Shown here piece by piece: positions 1-8,029 of a stretch of DNA of 64,000 nucleotides. Position 1 is the stretch's first letter. Every line of letters begins with the position of its first letter. A model generated the notes under the pieces. The model saw only the letters and a list, made by a program, of their open reading frames with translations. It ran no database searches and was not told where the DNA came from. Made by a program: the position numbers and the translations under genes. This DNA comes from Amycolatopsis sp. 2-15 (GTDB taxonomy: Bacteria; Actinomycetota; Actinomycetes; Mycobacteriales; Pseudonocardiaceae). The stretch lies in contig NZ_CP127294.1 in assembly GCF_030285625.1 (NCBI RefSeq), forward strand, positions 2,366,001 through 2,430,000, given 5' to 3'.

Positions 1-203
1 CGCGCCGGGAAGAAGGTCACGTGCACGGCGATGTTGGGCAGCACGTGCTGGTCGTGGAAGCCGTCGAGGTCCCAGCGCAGCACCCAGTGGTAGTCGACGA
101 ACTCGGCGAGCGCGGGTGCCGGCGTGTGGCGGGCGAGCGTGAACTTCGTGCGGGCCACGTGCTCGTCGACGATGCCGCGCGGGATCCGGCGCATGCGCTT
201 CAC
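1..203 (-). CDS. AraC-family regulator, N-terminal part (cut by window edge)
   Basis: This is the first ~67 codons of a gene that runs off the left edge. It starts at GTG 203 or ATG 194 (same frame). The readable protein contains FTLARHTPAPALAEFVDYHW followed by a stretch ending VLPNIAVHVTFF, which resembles the N-terminal sensing domain (DUF6597-like) of actinobacterial AraC-type activators. The DNA-binding C-terminus is outside the window, so the family call rests only on this domain. The gene is divergent from the DinB-like gene beginning at 260, leaving about 56 bases for both promoters. Confidence 0.6.
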   Translation of the reverse strand, partial: MKRMRRIPRGIVDEHVARTKFTLARHTPAPALAEFVDYHWVLRWDLDGFHDQHVLPNIAVHVTFFPA

Positions 204-259
204 GCTAGTGCGTCGCGTTCGTTCAAGACGGCCGTCACCCGCCGTGCTTGGCTTCGCGC

Positions 260-841
260 ATGACCGACCACTCCGCCCTGCTGCGCCCGGCCGCGGCCGA
301 GTTCCTGCGCGTGGCGGCCGCCGCGCAACCGCTCACGGCGCCCACCCCGTGCACCGGCTACGACGTGCGCGGCCTGCTCAACCACCTGCTCTACTGGGGC
401 CCCTGGCTCGCCGCCGCCGGCCGGCGCGAGACGTACACGGCGACCGGCACCGAAGCCGACGCCGTCCTCGTCGGCGAAGACTGGCTCGCGACGCTGGAGA
501 AGCAGACCGAAGACCTCGTCGACGCCTTCGCGCCCGCGGCCGCGTGGGAAGGCCTGGCGACGCTCGGCTCGGCCACGATGCCCGCGGCGACCGTCGGCGA
601 CATGGTGCTCGGCGAGTTCGTGATTCACGGCTGGGATCTCGCCCGCGCGGCCGGCACACCGTTGACCTGCTCCGAAGAAGCCACAGCGGCCGCGGAAGCC
701 GTGCGCGCCTCCGCGGTCGCCATGGGCGAGCAGGCGCGCGCGATGGGCGTCTACGGCCCCGAGGTGCCGGTTCCGGCCGGCGCTCCGGCCCTCGACCGCG
801 CGCTGGGCGCTTCGGGCCGCGACCCGGCGTGGACTGTGTGA
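260..841 (+). CDS. TIGR03086-type mycothiol/DinB-like metal-binding protein
   Basis: The 193-residue product belongs to the maleylpyruvate-isomerase-N/DinB superfamily, four-helix proteins in which a few histidines hold a metal and many members use mycothiol as cosubstrate. H42 (in NHLL) and H123 (in GEFVIHGWD, with D126) are likely metal ligands; the late helix motif with HGWDLARA is typical of the TIGR03086 subgroup. ATG 260 is preferred over an in-frame TTG at 248 because homologues begin close to MTDHSALLRPAA. Substrate is unknown. A second member of the family is encoded at 59788-60546. Confidence 0.75.
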   Translation: MTDHSALLRPAAAEFLRVAAAAQPLTAPTPCTGYDVRGLLNHLLYWGPWLAAAGRRETYTATGTEADAVLVGEDWLATLEKQTEDLVDAFAPAAAWEGLATLGSATMPAATVGDMVLGEFVIHGWDLARAAGTPLTCSEEATAAAEAVRASAVAMGEQARAMGVYGPEVPVPAGAPALDRALGASGRDPAWTV

Positions 842-848
842 CCTGCGA

Positions 849-1673
849 TTATCGCGAGCAGACGCGCGGACATTCCGCGCACTCGGCCTCGCCCGGCAGC
901 AGGTAGGAGAAGCAGCAACTCTCCCGTCGTCGTTCCCAAGCGCGGTGCCCCTCGGCACCCACGGCCATGCGCAAGGTCGACGCGGAGGTCAGCGGCCGGT
1001 ATCTGTCGTCCAGCACCAACGCGGCGTCGGCGACACCGGCGCCTTCCGCGTCCGGTGTCCCGCCCTGGCGGCCGGCCCACCACAGCGAGTTGTCCAGGGC
1101 GTCGGTGGCCGCGGCCCACAACATGCGGCGGCCCAGCCGGCTGCTCGGCGCGTACGCGCGCACGAAGCGTGTGGCGTGCGCCACGAACTGGGCGCGCAGC
1201 ACGCCGGCCAGCGCGCGTTCGTCGGCCACGACGGTGGCTTCCGGGCGTGCGGAGCCGGGGTCGGTGGGCAGGCAGTAGAAGCTGTCGCCCAGCACGGCCA
1301 TGCCTTCGGGGTGTGGCCGGTCGTCGCCGAGGCCGAAGGCCAGCTGCTCGGGTTTGAGCGAGGGCACGCGGCGTTCGTGGTGCAGCAGCAGTGCGCCGAC
1401 GTACGCGGGAACGTGCAGGTACCACGATATGACGTAGCTCGCGGCCGTGCGCTCGGGCGCGGCGCCGTGGTTGTGGAGAAGCCACTTTTCCAGCCGTTCA
1501 CGCCATTCGGTGAAAAGCTCGGGGTGTTCGAGCAGCTCGGCGCAGTGGAACCACCCGGTCGGGACGTCTCTCCGCAGCTCACCGCGCTCCTGCAGTCCCC
1601 CGACCCGCAGGAGCGAATCGGCGAGACCGTCTCCGACGTCGCTGGCGTCGCGGGAAGACCGCTGCTGGTTCAC
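849..1673 (-). CDS. FhuF-like siderophore ferric-iron reductase
   Basis: The 274-residue protein ends with the FhuF-type [2Fe-2S] signature: C253-C254, ten residues, C265, two residues, C268. FhuF reduces the ferric ion inside imported siderophores so that iron is released in the cytoplasm. The GTG start at 1673 is supported by an AAGGAGG Shine-Dalgarno at 1680-1686 on the plus coordinates. An IdeR/DmdR-type iron box lies at 1701-1719, directly upstream, so the gene should be derepressed in iron starvation. No siderophore transporter or synthase is next to it; the gene stands alone between the DinB-like gene and clpC. Confidence 0.8.
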   Translation of the reverse strand: MNQQRSSRDASDVGDGLADSLLRVGGLQERGELRRDVPTGWFHCAELLEHPELFTEWRERLEKWLLHNHGAAPERTAASYVISWYLHVPAYVGALLLHHERRVPSLKPEQLAFGLGDDRPHPEGMAVLGDSFYCLPTDPGSARPEATVVADERALAGVLRAQFVAHATRFVRAYAPSSRLGRRMLWAAATDALDNSLWWAGRQGGTPDAEGAGVADAALVLDDRYRPLTSASTLRMAVGAEGHRAWERRRESCCFSYLLPGEAECAECPRVCSR

Positions 1674-1700
1674 CGCGGCCCTCCTTGTTGGCCGAACTGA

Positions 1701-1719
1701 TTAGGCGTGCCTAACCTTA
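1701..1719 (-). promoter_or_regulatory. Iron box (IdeR/DmdR1 operator) upstream of the FhuF-like gene
   Basis: The 19-base element TTAGGCGTGCCTAACCTTA (plus strand) closely follows the actinobacterial iron-box consensus TTAGGTTAGGCTAACCTAA, with TTAGG/CCTAA half sites around a short centre. It ends 28 bases upstream of the FhuF-like GTG start, the usual place for a Fe(II)-dependent repressor to block transcription. Seen directly; repressor identity is inferred from the family. Confidence 0.8.
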
Positions 1720-2042
1720 CAGAGGTTTCGCAGTTGCGCCAATCGGGTGCCCACCTGGTGGAAACGGCCAGCTCCCCGATGTGTTCGCGCTGAGCGGACA
1801 GGGGGCCGCGGGCGGAATCCGAACGCGGGGCCGTACGTTCGACAAGAGGTAAAAGTGCAGGGCAACCGGACGTTGGACGATGACTCGAAGGGTCACCGGC
1901 CGGGTGCCAAAAGGCCACCGCAAGCCGTAGTGGTACGCAAGCGCGACCGCTTGGCTACTACAGTGGTCTCACGGTGCTGTCCGTCGCGGGTGCAATCTCG
2001 TGGCGGGAACGGGCCGCCGACGCAGCAGTCGAGGGAGTGCGC
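1720..2042. other. Intergenic region and long clpC leader
   Basis: No protein gene is convincing here. It carries the SigR-type promoter at 1814-1839 and a 6-bp inverted repeat, CAAGCG-CGAC-CGCTTG, at 1938-1953. The lsr2 gene that sits immediately upstream of clpC in mycobacteria is absent. If the SigR-type promoter is used, the clpC transcript has a leader of about 200 bases. Confidence 0.5.
1814..1839 (+). promoter_or_regulatory. SigR/SigH-type (thiol-stress) promoter for clpC
   Basis: GGAAT at 1814-1818 and GTT at 1837-1839 are separated by exactly 18 bases, matching the GGAAT-N18-GTT consensus of SigR in Streptomyces and SigH in mycobacteria. It points toward clpC, whose orthologues are known thiol-oxidative-stress targets. 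The start site would be near 1847. This is a consensus match, not proof of use. Confidence 0.65.
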
Positions 2043-4589
2043 ATGTTTGAGAGGTTCACCGACCGCGCGAGGCGGGTGGTCGTCCTGGCCCAAGAAGAGG
2101 CCCGGATGCTCAACCACAACTACATCGGCACCGAGCACATCCTCCTGGGTCTGATCCACGAGGGTGAGGGTGTCGCCGCCAAGGCGCTCGAGTCGCTGGG
2201 CATTGCCCTCGAGGGAGTGCGCCAGCAGGTCGAAGAGATCATCGGCCAGGGTCAGCAGGCGCCGAGCGGGCACATCCCGTTCACGCCGCGGGCCAAGAAG
2301 GTGCTTGAGCTGTCGCTGCGCGAAGCGCTTCAGCTCGGCCACAACTACATCGGTACCGAGCACATCCTGCTCGGCCTGATCCGCGAGGGTGAGGGCGTCG
2401 CCGCACAGGTGCTCGTCAAGCTCGGCGCGGACCTCAACCGGGTGCGCCAGCAGGTGCTGCAGCTTCTGTCGGGTTACCAGACCGGCGAGAAGTCCACCGA
2501 GAGCGGCTCGGGCCGCGGCGAGGGCACCCCGTCGTCGTCGCTGGTGCTCGACCAGTTCGGCCGCAACATGACCGTGCTCGCCCGCGAGGGCAAGCTCGAC
2601 CCGGTCATCGGGCGCGGCAAGGAGATCGAGCGGGTCATGCAGGTGCTGTCCCGCCGCACCAAGAACAACCCGGTGCTCATCGGCGAGCCCGGCGTCGGCA
2701 AGACCGCCGTCGTCGAGGGCCTTGCCCAGAGCATCGTCAAGGGCGAGGTGCCCGAGACGCTCAAGGACAAGCAGCTTTACACGCTGGACCTGGGCTCTCT
2801 GGTCGCCGGCTCCCGCTACCGCGGTGACTTCGAAGAGCGCCTGAAGAAGGTGCTCAAGGAGATCAAGACCCGCGGCGACATCATCCTGTTCATCGACGAG
2901 CTGCACACGCTCGTCGGCGCAGGTGCCGCCGAGGGCGCCATCGACGCGGCTTCGATCCTGAAGCCGATGCTGGCCCGCGGTGAGCTACAGACGATCGGTG
3001 CGACCACGCTCGAGGAGTACCGCAAGTACATCGAGAAGGACGCCGCGCTGGAGCGCCGCTTCCAGCCGATCCAGGTCGGCGAGCCGTCGCTCGAGCACAC
3101 CATCGAGATCCTCAAGGGCCTGCGCGACCGGTACGAGGCGCACCACCGCGTCTCGATCACCGACTCGGCGCTGGTCGCGGCGGCCACGCTGGCCGACCGC
3201 TACATCAACGACCGGTTCCTGCCGGACAAGGCCATCGACCTCATCGACGAGGCCGGCGCCCGCATGCGTATCCGCCGCATGACCGCGCCGCCGGACCTGC
3301 GCGAGTTCGACGAGAAGATCGCCGACGTCCGCCGCGACAAGGAGTCCGCGATCGACGCGCAGGACTTCGAGCGGGCCGCCCGCCTGCGTGACGAGGAGAA
3401 GACCCTCCTCGGCCAGAAGGGCGAGCGCGAGAAGCAGTGGAAGGACGGCGACCTCGACGTCGTCGCCGAGGTGGACGACGAGCAGATCGCGGAGGTGCTG
3501 GCCAACTGGACCGGCATCCCGGTGTTCAAGCTCACCGAAGAGGAGACCACCCGGCTGCTGCGCATGGAGGAAGAGCTCCACAAGCGCATCATCGGCCAGG
3601 AGGACGCGGTCAAGGCCGTCTCCCAGGCGATCCGCCGTACCCGTGCGGGTCTGAAGGACCCGAAGCGCCCGTCGGGCTCGTTCATCTTCGCCGGCCCGTC
3701 CGGTGTCGGTAAGACCGAGCTGTCCAAGGCGCTGGCGGCCTTCCTGTTCGGCGAGGACGACGCTCTCATCCAGATCGACATGGGTGAGTTCCACGACCGC
3801 TACACCGCTTCGCGGCTCTTCGGTGCCCCTCCGGGCTACGTCGGCTACGAAGAGGGCGGGCAGCTGACCGAGAAGGTGCGGCGCAAGCCGTTCTCGGTGG
3901 TGCTCTTCGACGAGATCGAGAAGGCGCACCAGGAGATCTACAACACGCTCCTGCAGGTGCTCGAAGACGGCCGCCTCACCGACGGTCAGGGTCGCACGGT
4001 CGACTTCAAGAACACGGTCCTGATCTTCACCTCGAACCTGGGCACCTCGGACATCTCCAAGTCCGTGAGCCTCGGCTTCTCCTCCGGAGCGGACATCACC
4101 AACCGCTACGAGAAGATGAAGCAGAAGGTCAACGAGGAGATGAAGAAGCATTTCCGGCCCGAGTTCCTGAACCGGATCGACGACATCATCGTCTTCCACC
4201 AGCTCACGCAGGAACAGATCATCATGATGGTCGACCTGATGATCGGGCGCGTGGAGACGCAGCTCAAGGCCAAGGACATGGAGCTGGAGCTCACGGAGAA
4301 GGCCAAGGCTCTGCTGGCCAAGCGTGGCTTCGACCCCGTGCTCGGCGCCCGGCCGCTGCGTCGCACGATCCAGCGCGAGATCGAGGATCAGCTGTCGGAG
4401 AAGATCCTGTTCGGCGAGGTCGAGCCCGGCCAGATCATCCTGGTCGACGTCGACGGCTGGAGCGGCAACCCCGAGGACCGCGACGACGAAGCGCACTTCA
4501 CCTTCCGCGGTGAGAAGCGCCCGTCCTCGGTTCCGGACGCGCCGCCGGTCAGCATCGGTGCCTCGGAGCACGACACCGAGAACGACTGA
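2043..4589 (+). CDS. clpC: ClpC AAA+ chaperone of the Clp protease
   Basis: An 848-residue Hsp100 ATPase that unfolds substrates and feeds them into ClpP. Order of domains: two Clp N repeats (residues about 1-145, with two near-identical [13 protein letters not shown] segments), first AAA+ module (Walker A GEPGVGKT 214-221), a UVR/middle-domain segment around 420-465, second AAA+ module (Walker A GPSGVGKT 551-558), and a C-terminal D2-small domain with GARPLRR. ATG 2043 is chosen because [20 protein letters not shown] is the invariant family N-terminus and GAGGGAG lies upstream; an in-frame extension to 1974 is not conserved. The gene is monocistronic-looking: SigR-type promoter upstream, strong hairpin terminator directly after the stop. 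Confidence 0.98.
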   Translation: MFERFTDRARRVVVLAQEEARMLNHNYIGTEHILLGLIHEGEGVAAKALESLGIALEGVRQQVEEIIGQGQQAPSGHIPFTPRAKKVLELSLREALQLGHNYIGTEHILLGLIREGEGVAAQVLVKLGADLNRVRQQVLQLLSGYQTGEKSTESGSGRGEGTPSSSLVLDQFGRNMTVLAREGKLDPVIGRGKEIERVMQVLSRRTKNNPVLIGEPGVGKTAVVEGLAQSIVKGEVPETLKDKQLYTLDLGSLVAGSRYRGDFEERLKKVLKEIKTRGDIILFIDELHTLVGAGAAEGAIDAASILKPMLARGELQTIGATTLEEYRKYIEKDAALERRFQPIQVGEPSLEHTIEILKGLRDRYEAHHRVSITDSALVAAATLADRYINDRFLPDKAIDLIDEAGARMRIRRMTAPPDLREFDEKIADVRRDKESAIDAQDFERAARLRDEEKTLLGQKGEREKQWKDGDLDVVAEVDDEQIAEVLANWTGIPVFKLTEEETTRLLRMEEELHKRIIGQEDAVKAVSQAIRRTRAGLKDPKRPSGSFIFAGPSGVGKTELSKALAAFLFGEDDALIQIDMGEFHDRYTASRLFGAPPGYVGYEEGGQLTEKVRRKPFSVVLFDEIEKAHQEIYNTLLQVLEDGRLTDGQGRTVDFKNTVLIFTSNLGTSDISKSVSLGFSSGADITNRYEKMKQKVNEEMKKHFRPEFLNRIDDIIVFHQLTQEQIIMMVDLMIGRVETQLKAKDMELELTEKAKALLAKRGFDPVLGARPLRRTIQREIEDQLSEKILFGEVEPGQIILVDVDGWSGNPEDRDDEAHFTFRGEKRPSSVPDAPPVSIGASEHDTEND

Positions 4590-4604
4590 TCGCTTGACGA
4601 GCTG

Positions 4605-4638
4605 AGAAGGGCGGTTCCCCACGGGGAGCCGCCCTTCT
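4605..4638 (+). terminator. Hairpin terminator after clpC
   Basis: AGAAGGGCGG (4605-4614) pairs perfectly with CCGCCCTTCT (4629-4638); the interior CCCC/GGGG can extend the stem. It begins 15 bases after the clpC stop. There is no long T tract, as is usual in GC-rich actinomycetes. Confidence 0.8.
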
Positions 4639-4654
4639 CCGTATTGTCGAGTCC

Positions 4655-5647
4655 ATGGGGGACTCGCGACTGACGGACCATCTGCGAGTGGCCACGGCGT
4701 TGGCGCTGCTGAGCGACCGGCAGCTGACCGAACGGCTCTCGTCCGCCGAGGTGGTATCGGAAGGCATCGGCGGCACGGGTGTGCGGCTCGACGTCGACGG
4801 CACGCCGGTGTTCGCGAAGCGGGTGCCGTTGACGGAGCTCGAACTCCGGCATCCGCACTCCACGGCGAATCTCTACGACCTGCCGGTGTTCTGCCACTAC
4901 GGCCTCGGCTCGCCGGCGGGCTCGGCGTGGCGTGAGCTGGCGCTGCACGTCATGGCCACCGGCTGGGCGCTCGGCGGTGAGTGCGAGTACTTCCCGCTGC
5001 TGCACCACTGGCGCGTGCTGCCGCTGCGGGCCGACCGCGTGCCCGATCGCCCTCTCGAAGCGGACGTCGAGTACTGGGGCGGCTCTTCCGCTGTGCGCCG
5101 ACGGCTGGAAGAAGTCGAGGCCGCCGAGTCGAGCGTGGTGCTGTTCTGCGAGCACTTCCCGACGACGTTGCACGCGTGGCTGCCCTCGCACCTCGACCAG
5201 ACCGAGCGGGTGGAGGAGCAGTTGTTCGAGACGGCCGCTTTCCTTCGCGCAGAAGGCGTGCTGCATTTCGACACGCACTTCGGCAACTTCCTCACCGACG
5301 GCGAGCGCCTTTACCTGACCGACTTCGGCCTCGCCTTCGCTACGCGGTTCGACCTGAGTGCCGAGGAGCGCGCGTTCGCCGAGCTCAACCTCGAGCACGA
5401 TTCCGCGTACTTGGCCATGCATCTGACGCAGTGGCTGGTCACGGAGGTCTGCGGCACCTGGGACCGGGCCGCGCGGGTGGCCGCGGTCCGCCGTGCGGCC
5501 GCCGGTGAGCTGCCGCTGCCGGACCCCGTGGCATCGGTGGTCGCGCGGCACGCGAAGACGGCCGTGGTGTTCACCGACTTCTACGACCGGCTCCGCGCGG
5601 ACCGCGAGGCGCCGTTCCCGAGCCTCAGTTCAACGTTCCGGCGCTGA
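4655..5647 (+). CDS. Protein-kinase-like / aminoglycoside-phosphotransferase-fold protein
   Basis: The 330-residue protein keeps the core of the protein-kinase fold: glycine loop GIGGTG (37-42), a candidate ATP-binding lysine K55 (FAKR), catalytic loop HFDTHFGN with D206 and N211, and a DFG motif (D223-G225). The region between the N and C lobes and the C-terminal helices do not resemble known Ser/Thr kinases, and the substrate is unknown; it could phosphorylate a protein or a small molecule. No membrane or signal segment is seen. It starts 17 bases after the clpC terminator, so it probably has its own promoter. Its last 23 bases overlap the convergent pcp gene. Confidence 0.6.
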   Translation: MGDSRLTDHLRVATALALLSDRQLTERLSSAEVVSEGIGGTGVRLDVDGTPVFAKRVPLTELELRHPHSTANLYDLPVFCHYGLGSPAGSAWRELALHVMATGWALGGECEYFPLLHHWRVLPLRADRVPDRPLEADVEYWGGSSAVRRRLEEVEAAESSVVLFCEHFPTTLHAWLPSHLDQTERVEEQLFETAAFLRAEGVLHFDTHFGNFLTDGERLYLTDFGLAFATRFDLSAEERAFAELNLEHDSAYLAMHLTQWLVTEVCGTWDRAARVAAVRRAAAGELPLPDPVASVVARHAKTAVVFTDFYDRLRADREAPFPSLSSTFRR

Positions 5648-6254
5648 CGTCGAGGTCGTCCACAGTGGTCAGCGCGGTCGTGATCAGGGCGTCCAACGCT
5701 TCCGCCGACTGCTGCACCTCGAGCGCCGGCCGGCCCGCCCCGGTTTGCTCCGGCGCGGACGGCACGTGGACGAATCCGCCTCGTAGTGAAGGGAATTCGG
5801 TGGCGAGCAAGTGCATCAGGCCGTAGAAGACCTGGTTGCACACATAGGTTCCCGCCGTGTGCGACACCGCCGCCGGCACACCCTTGGCCTGGATCGCCGC
5901 CACCGCCGCCTTGACCGGCAACGTGGTGAAGTAGGCCGCCGGGCCGCCCGCCATCACCGGCACGTCGACGGGCTGGTCGCCGGCGTTGTCGGGAATCCGC
6001 GCGTCGATCAGGTTGATCGCCACCCGCTCCGGCGTGACGGCGCTGCGCCCACCCGCTTCTCCCGCACACACCACCAGGCTCGGCCGGTGCCGCTCGATCG
6101 TCGCCCGCAAGGCGGGCAGCGACGTGCCGAACTCCACCGGCAGCTCCACGGCCACCACGTCGTCGCGCCGCGCGGCCACCAGCCGCGCCGCCTGCCAGGA
6201 GGGATTCGTCGCCGAGCCGCCGAACGGCGCGAACCCCGTTAGTAAGACAGTCAT
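5625..6254 (-). CDS. pcp: Pyrrolidone-carboxylate (pyroglutamyl) peptidase
   Basis: Cysteine peptidase (family C15) that removes N-terminal pyroglutamate from peptides in the cytoplasm. The 209-residue length is normal. The catalytic triad is visible with family spacing: E77 in VTPERVAIN, C139 in SHTAGTYVCNQ and H163 in GGFVHVP. ATG 6254 begins MTVLLTGFAPFGG, the conserved N-terminus; an upstream in-frame extension would run through a large palindrome and is rejected. The gene lies downstream of the M1 aminopeptidase gene in the same direction, which suits a shared role in peptide use, but a triple hairpin region separates them. It ends convergent with, and overlapping, the kinase-like gene by 23 bases. 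Confidence 0.93.
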   Translation of the reverse strand: MTVLLTGFAPFGGSATNPSWQAARLVAARRDDVVAVELPVEFGTSLPALRATIERHRPSLVVCAGEAGGRSAVTPERVAINLIDARIPDNAGDQPVDVPVMAGGPAAYFTTLPVKAAVAAIQAKGVPAAVSHTAGTYVCNQVFYGLMHLLATEFPSLRGGFVHVPSAPEQTGAGRPALEVQQSAEALDALITTALTTVDDLDVSAGTLN

Positions 6255-6284
6255 GCTGCATATCCTTGCGGAACTGAACCACGA

Positions 6285-6373
6285 CGCGAGATCGCGCCGG
6301 TTTCTGGACTGAGCGATGTGCCCGGCCCGAGGGCCGGGCACATCGGGAGGGAAGAAACCGGCGCGATCTCGCG
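6285..6373. repeat. Nested perfect palindrome (21-bp outer arms, 14-bp inner arms)
   Basis: The outer arm at 6285-6305 (ending ATCGCGCCGGTTTCT) is a perfect inverted copy of 6353-6373. Inside, GATGTGCCCGGCCC (6315-6328) pairs perfectly with 6331-6344. The structure could form a cruciform or a very stable RNA hairpin. It lies between the M1 peptidase stop (6424) and the pcp start codon (6254), so it may terminate the former and shape the 5' leader of the latter. Confidence 0.85.
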
Positions 6374-6375
6374 CG

Positions 6376-6392
6376 CGTCGGCGGAGCCGACG
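6376..6392 (-). terminator. Short hairpin after the secreted M1 peptidase gene
   Basis: CGTCGGC (6376-6382) pairs with GCCGACG (6386-6392) around a GGA loop. It sits 31 bases beyond the stop of the M1 peptidase gene read on the minus strand, just before the large nested palindrome, and probably acts with it in termination. Confidence 0.45.
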
Positions 6393-6423
6393 AGATCACA
6401 CTGCCTTCACGAAACGGTACAGA

Positions 6424-7869
6424 TCAAGCGACCGGCTTCAGATCACCCGGGTAGAGGTACTGGTCGGATGGCTTGCCCGAGCCGTAGATCCACGCGTCGA
6501 AGAAGCCCTGCAGATCCTTGTGCGCCACGGACTCGCAGTACTTCTGGAACTCCTGCATGCTCGCGTTGCCGTTGCGGTGCAGCGAGTTCCACGTCTTGAG
6601 CACCTTGTCGAACGCGGCCTCGCCCATGTACTTGCTCAGGGCGTGCAGTGCGACCGGGCCCTTGGAGTACACGTAGGTGAACTCGTTGCCCGCGCCCATG
6701 TCGTAGAGCTTTCCGTTCCAGAACCGGTCGGACTCGCTCGCGACTTCCTGGCGGTACTGGTCGTCGAGGTTGACGCCGTTCTTGGCTTCGTCCCACAACC
6801 ATTCGGCGTACGAGGCGAAGCACTCGTTGAGGCAGACGTCCTTCCAGTGGTCCACGGCCACGGTGTCGCCGTACCACTGGTGGGCGTTCTCGTGCACGAT
6901 CGTGCCGACGTTGCCCGCGCGGCCCGAGTAGATCGGCCGGCTCATGGTTTCGAGCGAGAACCCGATGGGCTCGGCCAGGTAGATGCCGCCGGCGGCGTCC
7001 ACAGGGTACTTGCCGAACTTCGACTCCAGGAAGTCGAGGATCTCCGGCAGCCGCGCGTCGGCCTGCTTCGTGGAGTCGGGTGTGCCGGGCGCGAACGCGC
7101 TGACGATCGGCGTGCCGTCCTTGCGCTTGCGCTTGTCGAACGTCCACTTGTCGATGGCGACCGTGGTCATGTACGGCACGGCGGGCGTGGTCTCGGCCCA
7201 CACGTGCGTGGTGCCCTTCGCCGTTTTGTGCGTGCCCAGCTCACGGCCGTTCGCGATCACGCCCCACTCGTCGGGGACGGTGATGGCCAGGTGGAACGTC
7301 GCCTTGTCGAGCGGGGTGTCGTTCACCGGGTACCAGGTGCTGGCCGACTTCGGCTCGCCCGCGGCGAACGCGCCGCCGTCCGTGGCGTACTGCCAGCCGT
7401 TGTTGCCCAGCGACGGGTCGCTGATCGGGGCGGGCACGCCGTGGTAGCTGATCACGGTGCGGAACGGCAGGCCGCGCAGCAGCGGGATCAGCGGCGTGAT
7501 GGTGAGCTCGTGGTCGCCGCTGCGGGTGAACTTGGCCTTCAGGCCGTTGACTTTCACCGAGTCGACGGTGAGGCCGTTGAGGTCGAGGTTGAACGAGCTC
7601 AACGTCTGGGTGGCTCGCGCGCTGATCGTCTGCACGCCGGTGAGCTGGTGGCTGTCCGGCGCGTAGGTCACGGCGAGGTTGTAGTCGGCGACGTCGTAGC
7701 CGCCGTTGCCGTCCTGCGGGTAGTAGCTGTCGCCGGCTCCGTCGGCACCCGGGGTGCCCCAGCCGTACCCGTCCTGTCCCGCGGACGCGATGCCGCCGCC
7801 CAGGCTCAGCGCGGCCAGCGTGGCGACGACCGTCACTGCCGGGCGACGCCAGCGGTGCTGCAGTCTCAT
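6424..7869 (-). CDS. Secreted M1-family zinc aminopeptidase
   Basis: The 481-residue protein has a Sec-type signal peptide (positively charged start, hydrophobic residues about 10-25, likely cut after ASA near 30). The M1 (gluzincin) zinc site is complete: H326-E327-xx-H330 in VHENAHQWYG and E349 in NECFASY, with the expected 18-residue gap. The N-terminal beta domain contains the WYPVND segment common to the family. It should hydrolyse extracellular peptides from the N-terminus. ATG 7869 is chosen for its AGGAG ribosome site and because the signal peptide starts there. A paralogue with a lipoprotein signal is at 17256-18674. The 5' end faces the SARP regulator across 160 bases. Confidence 0.9.
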   Translation of the reverse strand: MRLQHRWRRPAVTVVATLAALSLGGGIASAGQDGYGWGTPGADGAGDSYYPQDGNGGYDVADYNLAVTYAPDSHQLTGVQTISARATQTLSSFNLDLNGLTVDSVKVNGLKAKFTRSGDHELTITPLIPLLRGLPFRTVISYHGVPAPISDPSLGNNGWQYATDGGAFAAGEPKSASTWYPVNDTPLDKATFHLAITVPDEWGVIANGRELGTHKTAKGTTHVWAETTPAVPYMTTVAIDKWTFDKRKRKDGTPIVSAFAPGTPDSTKQADARLPEILDFLESKFGKYPVDAAGGIYLAEPIGFSLETMSRPIYSGRAGNVGTIVHENAHQWYGDTVAVDHWKDVCLNECFASYAEWLWDEAKNGVNLDDQYRQEVASESDRFWNGKLYDMGAGNEFTYVYSKGPVALHALSKYMGEAAFDKVLKTWNSLHRNGNASMQEFQKYCESVAHKDLQGFFDAWIYGSGKPSDQYLYPGDLKPVA

Positions 7870-8029
7870 GAACGCTCCTGTCTGCTGCTCGGGAAACCGT
7901 TTGCAACGTATCGCCGCGAAGGGCCGTTGACGCCTTGTCATGGTGTTTTGTCCTGAAAGTCCACACTTACGTCGGTTCCCCGGCGGCCGTTCGGACCCGT
8001 CCTCAGCATCCGTCTGGAAAGCTGGTGGC

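Noticed and set aside
1938..1953. ClgR-type operator upstream of clpC
   Set aside because: The CAAGCG/CGCTTG inverted repeat does not have the CGC-N5-GCG core spacing expected for ClgR; kept only as a repeat note.
1747..2154. A small gene in the clpC leader, possibly a diverged lsr2
   Set aside because: The open frame runs into clpC in another frame, lacks the Lsr2 AT-hook and dimerisation motifs, and has no ribosome site.
2985..4622. A 545-codon open frame antisense to clpC
   Set aside because: It mirrors the codon pattern of clpC, has low-complexity Val/Leu/Asp/Arg composition and no domain; it is a by-product of GC-rich third positions.
6316..7956. A 546-codon open frame antisense to the secreted M1 peptidase
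   Set aside because: The opposite strand encodes a complete zinc peptidase with signal peptide; the antisense product is compositionally biased and starts inside a palindrome.
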